A stretch of DNA of 64,000 nucleotides, taken from assembly GCF_000374865.1 (NCBI RefSeq), contig NZ_KB895454.1:372001-436000 (forward strand), in the 5' to 3' direction. The notes under the pieces were generated by a model. It was not told where the DNA came from. It worked only from the letters and a program-made list of their open reading frames with translations, and did no database searches. The first letter of the stretch is position 1. Each line of letters starts with the position of its first letter. This DNA comes from Arthrobacter sp. 135MFCol5.1 (lineage in GTDB: Bacteria; Actinomycetota; Actinomycetes; Actinomycetales; Micrococcaceae). The position numbers and the translations under genes are program-made. Below are positions 1 through 7,645 of the stretch, one piece after another.

Positions 1-131
1 TCCAGCACCCCTGCGGTGTCCTCCACAACGATGGCCACGGGCGCACCCGCGGCGCTCGCCGCCGGCACCCCCACCAGGAGGGCACCCAGCGCAAGCACGA
101 TCGCACCAATCCGGCTGGCCAGAGTACCCAT
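1..131 (-). CDS. Secreted protein, N-terminal fragment (runs off left edge)
   Basis: The minus strand from an ATG at 131 encodes 43 residues before the window ends. They form a clear Sec signal peptide: a short charged start with one arginine, a hydrophobic core rich in Ala/Val/Leu, and a PAASAAG cleavage region. The mature start reads APVAIVVEDTAGVL. A strong ribosome binding site, AAGGAGAGG, lies at 135-143. A mature start of the form 'DTAGVL' is common in TPM-domain or DUF5129-type secreted or membrane proteins of actinobacteria. That family assignment is only a guess from the first few residues; export is well supported. Confidence 0.75.
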   Translation of the reverse strand, partial: MGTLASRIGAIVLALGALLVGVPAASAAGAPVAIVVEDTAGVL

Positions 132-159
132 GTCCCTCTCCTTACTGCGTGGAATCAGG

Positions 160-390
160 ATGGAACCAGGACCAAGCCGGACAAAGGGCCAAAAGTCCCG
201 CCGGGCCGAGTGGCGGCGGACCCCGTGGGCCTTGGACAGGGCCCTGGACCCGGGCGAAGGAACCAAAGCGCTGGGGCTGGCCACCCTGGAGGTGCTGGCA
301 CGGAGCGGGCTCGCGCGCACCGAGGAGCTCGAGCTGTTCGATATTGCCTGGAAGAGCGTCTCCGGGGAAAGAGAACGGAGAGGACACTGA
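160..390 (+). CDS. Possible small hypothetical protein (76 aa)
   Basis: An open frame from an ATG at 160 has a protein-like second half containing LATLEVLARSGLARTEELEL, with strongly G/C-ending codons typical of this genome. The first half is basic and low in hydrophobics. No good ribosome binding site precedes the ATG, and two other forward frames are also open here, so this may be noncoding. It lies between the divergent secreted-protein gene and the small gene at 493. No family is recognised. Confidence 0.25.
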   Translation: MEPGPSRTKGQKSRRAEWRRTPWALDRALDPGEGTKALGLATLEVLARSGLARTEELELFDIAWKSVSGERERRGH

Positions 391-492
391 GACGGACACG
401 GGCCCATGGGAGGAGGCGGCCGGCGTGGACGGCCGCGCCATCTTGGGCGAGAATGAAACGAAAGACGAAGAAAATGCCGAGGAGGTTGGACC

Positions 493-687
493 ATGAGCGC
501 AACGTCGCCTGAGCAGCGTTATGTCCACCCCGCACGGGAAGCCGCTGCCCCCTCGGCCACAAAGAAGGCAACCCCCGCCGAGCGCCGGGTCCAGGTCGCT
601 GCGGCCAGGCTCCGGGTCACGCTCGATGAAAGGCTGGGGCGCGAAACACCCGCCAAGACCAAGGCGCTGGCCAAGGAACCGATCTAA
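493..687 (+). CDS. Small hypothetical protein (64 aa)
   Basis: A 64-residue, Ala/Lys/Arg-rich protein. The ATG at 493 follows a strong GAGGAGG ribosome binding site at about 479-485. The C-terminal half, from VAAARLRVTLDERLGRETPA, reads as an amphipathic basic helix followed by a Lys-rich tail, so a soluble, possibly nucleic-acid-contacting peptide is conceivable. There is no signal peptide or membrane segment. It stands 50 bases upstream of the HNH endonuclease gene on the same strand and may share its transcript. Function unknown. Confidence 0.55.
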   Translation: MSATSPEQRYVHPAREAAAPSATKKATPAERRVQVAAARLRVTLDERLGRETPAKTKALAKEPI

Positions 688-737
688 ATCCCGCTGCACG
701 GTGGGGGCCGGCCCCGCGCGCCAAGGCAAGGTGAACA

Positions 738-1604
738 GTGGCTGCAGTAATACTGGCCGTGGACGCCGACGACCTGCATCGCCGGGACTACCGTGCCGCC
801 GTCGAACAGGTCATGGAATCCGGCAGGTTCGTGGACCGGTGGAAACTCGATTCCCGGCCGGAAGCAGTCCCGGGAACGGACGCCTGGCTGCTGCTGCGCG
901 GCGGCGGGCAGGGCAATGGCCTGATCGGCCACGGGCTGGTGGAGTCCGAGCCTTACCAGGTCCCCGCAGCCGGCCATGCCGCAGACACTGGCTGGTTCAT
1001 CACGGTGGTCTTCGACACGCTGTTGCCCATTGGTGAACAGACCGGCCCTGAAATCATTGAGTGCGCGTTTCCGGGCGGTTTCCTTGCCGGTGAGTCCGCG
1101 CATTCCTTGGTGGACGTCCCGCCGGAGTGCGAGCCGGCCCTTCACAGGCTGTGGCGTGGCCAAGGTCCTGCGATGACGGATCCTGATGAAATCCCCGGTG
1201 GAACCTTTCACCCTTCTGCCGTCCGCCACGTCCAAGTGAACCGTTACGAGCGGGACCCGGATGCGCGCAGGTTGTGTTTGGCGTTCCACGGCACGTCCTG
1301 CGCGGCCTGCGGCTTTTCCTTTGAAGCCACCTACGGAGTGGCCGGTGCCGCCATGGTTGCCGTGCACCACCTGGTTCCGGCAGAGATGCTGGGGAACGGC
1401 TATCAGCTTGACCCCGTAGCCGATCTCGTCCCGCTATGCCGGAACTGCCACGTGGTCGCGCACAGCGAGAACCCGCCCCGGACGGTTGCGGAACTGCGCA
1501 CCATGGCCTCCACCGGCGGCAACGTGGCGGGTGACGTGGTCAGCACGGCCCAACTCCAAGCGCAGGCCGATGCACGCCGGATTCTCGGAGGCGGCCCGGC
1601 GTAG
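738..1604 (+). CDS. HNH endonuclease with a possible EVE/PUA-like N-terminal domain
   Basis: A 288-residue protein starting at GTG 738, with AAGGTGA just upstream. The C-terminal third is a classic HNH nuclease: zinc-binding CxxC at about residues 188-191, the catalytic HH pair (AVHHLVP) at 210-211, and LCRNCHVVAH carrying C234, C237, H238 and H242. This arrangement matches McrA/5-methylcytosine-type HNH enzymes. The N-terminal 100 residues, with W35, the segment DAWLLLRGGG and then IGHGLVESEPY, resemble EVE/PUA-like modified-base readers joined to HNH domains in modification-dependent restriction enzymes. That part is inferred from pattern only. No methyltransferase gene is adjacent, as expected for a stand-alone modification-dependent nuclease. 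The hydrolase gene follows 24 bases downstream. Confidence 0.8.
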   Translation: MAAVILAVDADDLHRRDYRAAVEQVMESGRFVDRWKLDSRPEAVPGTDAWLLLRGGGQGNGLIGHGLVESEPYQVPAAGHAADTGWFITVVFDTLLPIGEQTGPEIIECAFPGGFLAGESAHSLVDVPPECEPALHRLWRGQGPAMTDPDEIPGGTFHPSAVRHVQVNRYERDPDARRLCLAFHGTSCAACGFSFEATYGVAGAAMVAVHHLVPAEMLGNGYQLDPVADLVPLCRNCHVVAHSENPPRTVAELRTMASTGGNVAGDVVSTAQLQAQADARRILGGGPA

Positions 1605-1628
1605 GGCTTACCGGACTATGTTGGGACC

Positions 1629-2576
1629 ATGGCAAAGCCTGGCCGGAGCGGAAACGGGGAAGACCCGGGGGACCTCGGTCGTGCCCGGGTGGACGCGGCC
1701 GCACTGCTGGATGCGGGGCTCGGCGACGTCGACTGGGCAGTCCCGCCGCCAGGCTCGGTGGACTTCACCATCGACGTGCCGAGCGGCAAGCTTGCGGCTG
1801 TCGCGTTGGGCGATCCGGAGGATCCCTGCGTCGTGCTGGTCCCCGGCGCCACGGGGTCGAAAGAGGATTTTTCCCTGATGATGCCGGACCTCGCCGCGGC
1901 CGGTTACTTTGTTCTCGCTTACGACCTTGCAGGCCAATACCAGTCAGCCGGGGCCGGCCCGGAGAATCTGGTTCCGCCACGCAACCATTACGACTACCGG
2001 CTGTTCGTGGATGACTTTGTGGCCGTCCTGGAGACGACGGCAACGCCGGTCCATGTGGTTGGGTACTCGTTCGCCGCCATCATCGCCCAGCTCGCCTATG
2101 TGGAGCGGCCCGGGCTTTTCCGGTCCTTGACGCTGCTGGCCTGCCCGCCCGAACCGGGACAGGGCTTCAAGGGAGTGGGCAGGATCGGCCGGTTCAGCAC
2201 GTGGGTGAACGGCCGGGCAGGGGCCGCCCTCCTCATCTGGGGCATCCGCAGCGGCCGGGTGGCGAGGGTCCCGCGGGGCAGGCAGCGGTTCGTGAACTAT
2301 CGATTCCGTTTCACCCGGCGGGCCTCAATCCGGGACATCTACACCCTCATGCAGCATGTTCCGGATGTCCGGCAGGAGCTGGCCGGGGCATCCCTGCCCA
2401 AATTCGTAGCGGTCGGTGACCACGACCTGTGGCCGCTGAGCCTGCACCGGCAGTTTGCCCAGGCCATCAAGGCGCGGATCGGGGTGTACCGGGGTGGCCA
2501 CAGCCCCTGCGAAACCTCGCCCCACGAGTTCAGCCGGGATTTGCTGGCCCTGTACGCCGGGGCCGGGGAGGCGTAG
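1629..2576 (+). CDS. Alpha/beta hydrolase
   Basis: A 315-residue alpha/beta-hydrolase fold protein. The oxyanion-hole region is VLVPGATGSKEDF at about residues 69-81. The nucleophile elbow GYSFAA places Ser147. The catalytic acid is Asp264 or Asp266 in AVGDHDLWP, and the catalytic His is 291 in GGHSP. Substrate cannot be read from sequence; the family includes esterases, lipases and C-C bond hydrolases. No signal peptide is present, so the enzyme is cytoplasmic. The gene lies 24 bases after the HNH gene on the same strand. The ATG at 1629 has only a weak GGGA upstream, so the exact start is uncertain. Confidence 0.85.
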   Translation: MAKPGRSGNGEDPGDLGRARVDAAALLDAGLGDVDWAVPPPGSVDFTIDVPSGKLAAVALGDPEDPCVVLVPGATGSKEDFSLMMPDLAAAGYFVLAYDLAGQYQSAGAGPENLVPPRNHYDYRLFVDDFVAVLETTATPVHVVGYSFAAIIAQLAYVERPGLFRSLTLLACPPEPGQGFKGVGRIGRFSTWVNGRAGAALLIWGIRSGRVARVPRGRQRFVNYRFRFTRRASIRDIYTLMQHVPDVRQELAGASLPKFVAVGDHDLWPLSLHRQFAQAIKARIGVYRGGHSPCETSPHEFSRDLLALYAGAGEA

Positions 2577-2630
2577 CGCCCTGCTGCCGCCAGGGGCCGG
2601 CGGATCGGCGGCCAGGCCCTGAGGGAAGGC

Positions 2631-3443
2631 CTAGCGGATGCCTGCGGCGCGCAAAGTGCGGGCCAGTTCGCCGGCCGCTGAGTGCAGGGTCTCCACGGTC
2701 TTTTCGATGACGTCATCGGTGGCCAGCTCGATCGGCATGGAGCAGCTCATGGCGTCCGTGCCGGGGATGCGGTACGGGACCACCACACTGACACAGCACA
2801 GCCCAACCGTGTTCTGTTCCCACTCCACGGCGTGCCCGGTTTTCCGGAATTCAGCCAGCTCTGCCTGCAGCGCCCCGAAGTCAGGCACCGTGTTGGGGGT
2901 CAGCGGGGCGTAGGGTCCCGGACCAAGCCGTTGCCTTACTTCATCGTCGGTGTATTCGGACAGGATGGCCTTTCCCAGCGCAGTCACCTGGGCCGGCAGC
3001 TTGCGGCCCACCCGGGAGGAAAGCCGGCGGCGGTCCACTGCCTGCCGGGTGGCCAGATAGATGACGTCGGAACGGTCCAGGCGGGCGTAGTGGGTGGTGA
3101 AAGTGGTCGCGTTGCGGACTTTTTCCAGGATGCCGGAGACATGTTCCATCACAGGATCACGGTCAAGGTACGCGGTGCCGCACAGGAGTGCATGGGTCCC
3201 GATCCGGTAGGCGCCCTCCGGCGTCTGCTCGATCCAGTTCAGCTCAAGCAAAGTCAGCAGCAGCCAGTGCAGGCTGGAGCGCGGATAGCCGGTCAGTTTG
3301 AAGATCTCGGCGGTGGTCAGCGGCTGCGGGGCCGCAGCGACCAGTTCGAGGATCGCGATGGTGCGCTCGGCGGACTTTACCAGTTTCACGTCGCCGCCCG
3401 GCGCCTCCCCGCGCGGACTCTCCTGGACCTCGAGTGATGCCAT
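2631..3443 (-). CDS. IclR-family transcriptional regulator
   Basis: A 270-residue regulator with a winged helix-turn-helix at about residues 15-75 (AERTIAILELV, then the LTTAEIFKLTGYPRSSLHWLL recognition region). An IclR effector-binding domain follows, with the typical ALGKAILSEYTDDEV and a C-terminal CVSVVVPYR / CSMPIE core. The ATG at 3443 is preferred over an upstream alternative at 3482 because an AGGGGGAG ribosome binding site lies 7 bases upstream. It is the second gene of a minus-strand pair with the uronate-dehydrogenase-like gene, 40 bases apart. It probably controls both that pair and the divergent transport/aldarate operon, acting at the inverted repeat at 4363-4378. Confidence 0.9.
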   Translation of the reverse strand: MASLEVQESPRGEAPGGDVKLVKSAERTIAILELVAAAPQPLTTAEIFKLTGYPRSSLHWLLLTLLELNWIEQTPEGAYRIGTHALLCGTAYLDRDPVMEHVSGILEKVRNATTFTTHYARLDRSDVIYLATRQAVDRRRLSSRVGRKLPAQVTALGKAILSEYTDDEVRQRLGPGPYAPLTPNTVPDFGALQAELAEFRKTGHAVEWEQNTVGLCCVSVVVPYRIPGTDAMSCSMPIELATDDVIEKTVETLHSAAGELARTLRAAGIR

Positions 3444-3483
3444 CAGTGCTCCCCCTGTCGCCACAGTCCCGGCTCGCCGCAAC

Positions 3484-4317
3484 TCATTTGACGGCCAGGT
3501 GCGGGTAGTTGTCTATTCCCACCTTATGGTCACTGCCCGCCCAGCCACCGCCAAGGAGTGCAGCCCATTCATCGGGAGTCGTGGTGTCAACGTCGCCGGC
3601 GAATTCTTCCGCATTGTCCCGCGGCTCAAATCCGATGGCACGGCCGGCTTCCAGGTTCGCCCATCCCCGGCTGTTGGCGGATACCGCCCACACCACATGG
3701 TGGCCGGGCGCGCCCGCATCGCTGAGTGCCGCCTCCACCAGGCGGAAGGAATCCGCCGGGGAGAGCCACGAACCAAGGGTCCGCAGGTTTTCCGGCCGCG
3801 CACCGCCGGTGCCGATGCGCGCACTGACCACCTTCATGCCGAACTTGTCGGCGTACAGGCTGCCCAGCGCCTCCACGGCGGCTTTGCTGACGCCGTAGTA
3901 GGTGTCCGGGCGCGGCGCCAGGACAGCATCCGCCGCCGCCGCGTGCGTGGGATGGAATCCCACGGCGTGCGTGGAGCTGGCCAGGAGGACACGGTCGACG
4001 CCGTTGCGACGGGCCGCTTCAAGCGTCACCTGGGTGCCCGTGATGTTGGTGGACACAATTTCCTCCCACGTCATCTCGCGGTGCAGGCCGCCCCAATGCA
4101 CAACCCCGGTGACTCCGGCCAGGGCGGCGTTCATGAAGTCGGGGTCCGTTACCGATCCCACGTATACCGACTCGTGGGCACGGGGGTCGGCAGCCTCTGC
4201 CAGGTCCAGCAGGCGGACGGCATATCCGGCCTCTGCCAGATAAGGCCGCAGCAGCGTGGCCATCATTCCCGCCCCTCCGGTGACGGCAACAGTGACGGGC
4301 TTCGATCGTGCGGCCAA
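3484..4317 (-). CDS. NAD-dependent epimerase/dehydratase family protein, probable uronate dehydrogenase
   Basis: A short-chain dehydrogenase-type Rossmann protein of about 277 residues. The N-terminal VAVTGGAGMMATLL is the nucleotide-binding loop, LLASSTHAVGFHP holds the catalytic Ser, and YYGVSKAAVE gives the YxxxK motif. Length and motifs fit uronate dehydrogenase, which oxidises glucuronate or galacturonate to an aldarolactone. Its pairing with a glucarate dehydratase-like gene supports this, but related sugar epimerases cannot be excluded. I prefer TTG at 4317, which has GGAGGAA just upstream and lies about 28 bases after a plausible start point. An in-frame ATG at 4356 would sit inside the -10 element. 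Confidence 0.8.
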   Translation of the reverse strand: MAARSKPVTVAVTGGAGMMATLLRPYLAEAGYAVRLLDLAEAADPRAHESVYVGSVTDPDFMNAALAGVTGVVHWGGLHREMTWEEIVSTNITGTQVTLEAARRNGVDRVLLASSTHAVGFHPTHAAAADAVLAPRPDTYYGVSKAAVEALGSLYADKFGMKVVSARIGTGGARPENLRTLGSWLSPADSFRLVEAALSDAGAPGHHVVWAVSANSRGWANLEAGRAIGFEPRDNAEEFAGDVDTTTPDEWAALLGGGWAGSDHKVGIDNYPHLAVK

Positions 4318-4351
4318 GATTTCCTCCAGTGGTTGACAGCCTGTGACCATG

Positions 4352-4378
4352 ATCATACTCTCGTGAAGTACGTTTCAC
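4352..4378 (-). promoter_or_regulatory. Candidate promoter and operator between udh-like gene and ABC operon
   Basis: A perfect inverted repeat, GTGAA-N6-TTCAC, occupies 4363-4378; the central GTACGT is near-symmetric. On the minus strand a TATGAT -10 element lies at 4357-4352, so the repeat would sit within the promoter of the minus-strand genes. It is also 40 bases upstream of the plus-strand operon. The position suits the binding site of the neighbouring IclR regulator; this is inferred from position and symmetry only. Confidence 0.5.
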
Positions 4379-4418
4379 ATAGTAACAGTCATTTATATAT
4401 GTAAAAAGGAGAATCAGA

Positions 4419-5744
4419 GTGGATTCGAAATTCAAGTCCCGCTCCCGGGCGGCGCTGGCGCTGTCCATCGCTTCGGCTGCCTTGCTGACCGGTTGCGGCA
4501 GCGGATCCTCGGCACCGGCGGCGAAGGATGATGGACAACCCATCGAGGTGTGGGCGCGAGCCGGAACCGATGCCGCCACCACTTACTCCGCACTGTTCAA
4601 GGAGTTCACCGCCAAGACGGGTGTGCAGGTCAACTTCCAGGGTGTCCCGGACCTGGACCAGCAGCTTCAGACCAGGGCGGCGTCCAAGAAACTGCCCGAC
4701 ATCGTCATCAACGACTCAGCTGCCCTGGGCAACTACACATCCCAGGGCTACCTGCAGAAAATTGACAAGTCCTCCGTCGCAGGACATGACATGATCCCGG
4801 ACACCCTGTGGAAGGAAACACAAGGCCTGGACGGCTCCACCTACGGCGTACCGTTTTCCCGCCAGACCATGGTGACGATGATCCGCAAAGACTGGCGTGA
4901 AAAGCTGGGCCTGCCCATCCCCAAGACGCAGGAGGACCTGGCAAAGCTCGCAACCGCTTTCGCCACGCAGGACCCCGACGGCAACGGCCAGGCCGACACC
5001 TATGGCATGACTGTTCCCGGCTCCACAGAGCGCGGCTACTTCGGCTGGTGGGCCTCCTCCTACCTCTGGCAGGACGGCGGGGCCTACCTTAAGGACGACG
5101 GCAACGGCAAGTACTCGGCCTCCGCCTCCGGCGCCCAAGCGGGCGTCACGTGGATCAAGCAGCAGTTCTGCACCCCGGGCAACACCCAGCCGGGCGCCCT
5201 CACCGCGGCCACGAGCGCCGCGACCCCATTCTTCCAGACCGGCAAAACAGGCATCATCCTGACCGGCCCCTACAACTTCTCCTCGTTCGATGCCTCGCTC
5301 GGCAAGGACAAGTACGAGGTCATCGAGACCCCGAAGGGCAGCAAGGACAACACCGTCCTGGCAGAAGGCGAGAACATCTACGTCACTGCCACCAATGGCA
5401 AGAAGGACCAGACCAAGCAGGTCATCGACTACCTCGTCTCGGCAGAGGGGCAGAAGGCGGGCATGACCGCCGGCAAGCAGCCGATCGTCCGGGTTCCCGT
5501 GAATTCGGGCGTCGATGCCGCCGCCGTCTACAACGATCCGCGCTGGGCCGTGGTCCAGGATGCGTTGAAGAACTCTTCGAAGGCCTTCCCGTCCGCCATC
5601 AACTTCGTCCCGATCAAGCAGGCCGCCGCGGAAGCACTGAACAAGATCGCCTCCGACTGCGCTGCAGACAACGTGTCGTCCGGCCTCAAGGACCTTGACA
5701 CCGCCATCAACAACGAACTGACAAGCCAGAACGCGAAGTCATGA
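4419..5744 (+). CDS. ABC transporter extracellular sugar-binding lipoprotein
   Basis: A 441-residue family 1 solute-binding protein. It has a lipoprotein signal peptide with lipobox LLTGC (Cys at residue 26), so the protein is anchored on the outer face of the membrane. The mature sequence has the usual IEVWARAG start and a YGVPFSRQT segment. GTG 4419 follows AAGGAGA at 4406-4412. It is the first gene of a plus-strand operon and overlaps the first permease gene by four bases (ATGA). With a uronate-dehydrogenase-like and a glucarate-dehydratase-like enzyme alongside, the ligand is probably a uronic or aldaric acid or an oligomer containing one; this is context, not direct evidence. Confidence 0.92.
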   Translation: MDSKFKSRSRAALALSIASAALLTGCGSGSSAPAAKDDGQPIEVWARAGTDAATTYSALFKEFTAKTGVQVNFQGVPDLDQQLQTRAASKKLPDIVINDSAALGNYTSQGYLQKIDKSSVAGHDMIPDTLWKETQGLDGSTYGVPFSRQTMVTMIRKDWREKLGLPIPKTQEDLAKLATAFATQDPDGNGQADTYGMTVPGSTERGYFGWWASSYLWQDGGAYLKDDGNGKYSASASGAQAGVTWIKQQFCTPGNTQPGALTAATSAATPFFQTGKTGIILTGPYNFSSFDASLGKDKYEVIETPKGSKDNTVLAEGENIYVTATNGKKDQTKQVIDYLVSAEGQKAGMTAGKQPIVRVPVNSGVDAAAVYNDPRWAVVQDALKNSSKAFPSAINFVPIKQAAAEALNKIASDCAADNVSSGLKDLDTAINNELTSQNAKS

Positions 5745-6691
5745 CCACAGCCCCAACCAAACCAGCACGGTCGCTGACCGGAGCTCCGGACACGGGGCAG
5801 GTGCCGGTGCGCAGGAAGCGCAGCAACGGCAAGCAACTCCTGGCCATCTGGCTCTTCCTGGTGCCGGCGGCCGTGCTGGGCCTCTATTTCAAGTTCATCC
5901 CCATGGTCGAGGGCATCCGGCTGAGCTTCTTCAAGGTCCAGCCGTTCCTGGGGGACGTGTTTGTCGGCATGGACAACTACATCAGCGTCCTGACGGACGC
6001 CCGGTTCATGGAAGCCCTGGGCCACACGGTGGTACTCGGCGTAACCCAGACGCTGGGCGCCCTCGTGGTCGGGTTCGCGTTGGCCCTCCTCCTTGAAGGC
6101 CAGGCCCGGTCCCTGTGGATCCTGCGCACCACCATCTTCCTGCCTGTTGTGACGGCCCTGGCCGTCGTAGGCGAGATCTGGCGGATCCTGTACTTTCCCA
6201 CCGCTGACGGACCGCTGAACAATATCCTGGGCTGGCTGGGACTCGGTCCGCTGCAGTTCCTCAACGGTACGGACACGGCACTGTGGTCCATCGCCGTCGT
6301 CGGCATCTGGAGCGGCGCACCCTACAACATGGTGATCATCCTCGCCGGCCTCACCGGCGTGGACCGTTCCCTCTACGAATCGGCGGGGGTGGACGGAGCC
6401 AGCGTCTGGCAGCGTCTGCGCTATATCACTCTGCCGGCCCTGCGCCCATCGCTGGTGATTGTCCTGACCCTGGCCGCCATCCGGAGCCTTCGAAGTTTCA
6501 CCGAGGTCTACGTACTCACCGGCGGCGGTCCCGCCGGGTCCACCGAAGTCTGGATGACGCGCATGTACTCTCTCGGATTCCAACGCAATGACATCGGGGT
6601 CGCGTCTGCGGCCGCCGTCCTACTGCTGGTGGTCACCCTGCTGCTCACGGTGGGGACACAGCTTGTTGGCAAAAGGAAGGCCGTACGATGA
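5741..6691 (+). CDS. Sugar ABC transporter permease (MalF-type)
   Basis: A 316-residue inner-membrane permease with a basic cytoplasmic N-terminus (RRKRSNGK) and about six transmembrane helices. The coupling (EAA) loop ESAGVDGASVWQRLRYITLP lies about two thirds along and docks onto the transport ATPase. The start codon overlaps the binding-protein stop, and the stop overlaps the next permease start, so all three are translationally coupled. It forms the heterodimeric pore with the next gene product. No ATPase gene is present in this operon. Confidence 0.92.
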   Translation: MTTAPTKPARSLTGAPDTGQVPVRRKRSNGKQLLAIWLFLVPAAVLGLYFKFIPMVEGIRLSFFKVQPFLGDVFVGMDNYISVLTDARFMEALGHTVVLGVTQTLGALVVGFALALLLEGQARSLWILRTTIFLPVVTALAVVGEIWRILYFPTADGPLNNILGWLGLGPLQFLNGTDTALWSIAVVGIWSGAPYNMVIILAGLTGVDRSLYESAGVDGASVWQRLRYITLPALRPSLVIVLTLAAIRSLRSFTEVYVLTGGGPAGSTEVWMTRMYSLGFQRNDIGVASAAAVLLLVVTLLLTVGTQLVGKRKAVR

Positions 6692-7599
6692 CCCATACCG
6701 TTTCCCGCCCCAAGGCGCGCCCAGCCAAGCCTTCCGCCGGCGCGCGATTCGACACCGCATTGGGCTGGTCTCCCCGGCTGGGGCCGAACATGGTCCTCCG
6801 CGTCCTGCTCTGCGTGCTGGTCTTCTGCATCTTTGCGCTGCCCTTCGTGGCCATCATTTCCGGTGCCTTTGACCGGAATTCCAGCCCCACGGACATATCG
6901 CTGCTGCCCAAGAGCTTCACGCTGCGGAACTTTGAGGCGGCCACGCAACAAGGGCTGTGGGGTTACCTGCTGAACTCCCTGGTGGTGGCCGGCGGCGGAC
7001 TCCTGCTGCAGATGACAGTTTCGGTGTTCGCCGCCTACAGCCTCAGCCGGAGGAAGTTCCGCGGACAGGCGCTGGTGCTGCTCCTGGTCCTGATGACCAT
7101 GATGCTGCCGGAAGAGATCATCGGCATCCCGCTGTCCCTGGTCCTTGGAGATTTGCCGCTGCTGGGGATCAGCCTGCGCGGTTCCGTCCTGGCCGTCATC
7201 CTCCCGGTGGGCATCTGGGGTTTCTCCATCTTCATCATGAGCGAATTCATGAAGGAGATCCCGGGCGAGATCGAGGAAGCCGCCCGGCTGGACGGAGTGG
7301 GCGAATTCCGGATGCTGTTCACCATCATCCTGCCGCTCTGCAAACCCGCCCTCGGCGTCATCGGAATCTTCGGCTTCATGATGGTCTGGGACCAGTACCT
7401 GCTGCCCCTCATCGCCGCCAATGACCCCAGCGACTACACCCTGACCGTCGCGCTCTCGGTGCTGCGCAATGACACCACGGTGGGCCCCGGCGTACTGCTG
7501 GCGGGCGCCCTGATGGCCATGATTCCCAGCCTCCTGGTGTACCTCTTCCTGCAACGCTCCATGATCCGCGGCATCACTTCGGGCGCCACCAAGGGGTAG
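6688..7599 (+). CDS. Carbohydrate ABC transporter permease (MalG-type)
   Basis: A 303-residue partner permease with about six transmembrane helices. The EAA coupling loop EEAARLDGVGEFRMLFTIIL is followed by PLCKP. The protein has the MalG-type C-terminal arrangement, ending shortly after the last helix. It starts by ATGA overlap with the upstream permease. A 46-base gap separates it from the glucarate dehydratase-like gene, consistent with one transcript. It should pair with the upstream permease and an ATPase encoded elsewhere, probably a shared MsiK-type protein. Confidence 0.92.
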   Translation: MTHTVSRPKARPAKPSAGARFDTALGWSPRLGPNMVLRVLLCVLVFCIFALPFVAIISGAFDRNSSPTDISLLPKSFTLRNFEAATQQGLWGYLLNSLVVAGGGLLLQMTVSVFAAYSLSRRKFRGQALVLLLVLMTMMLPEEIIGIPLSLVLGDLPLLGISLRGSVLAVILPVGIWGFSIFIMSEFMKEIPGEIEEAARLDGVGEFRMLFTIILPLCKPALGVIGIFGFMMVWDQYLLPLIAANDPSDYTLTVALSVLRNDTTVGPGVLLAGALMAMIPSLLVYLFLQRSMIRGITSGATKG

Positions 7600-7645
7600 G
7601 GCATACCCTTCGCTCCCCCGCCGCCCATTCCACGAAAGAAACCTT

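Noticed and set aside
142..729. Long minus-strand frames opposite the small genes at 160-687
   Set aside because: They are Cys/Pro/Arg-rich with no start signal and conflict with the better supported 493-687 gene and its ribosome binding site.
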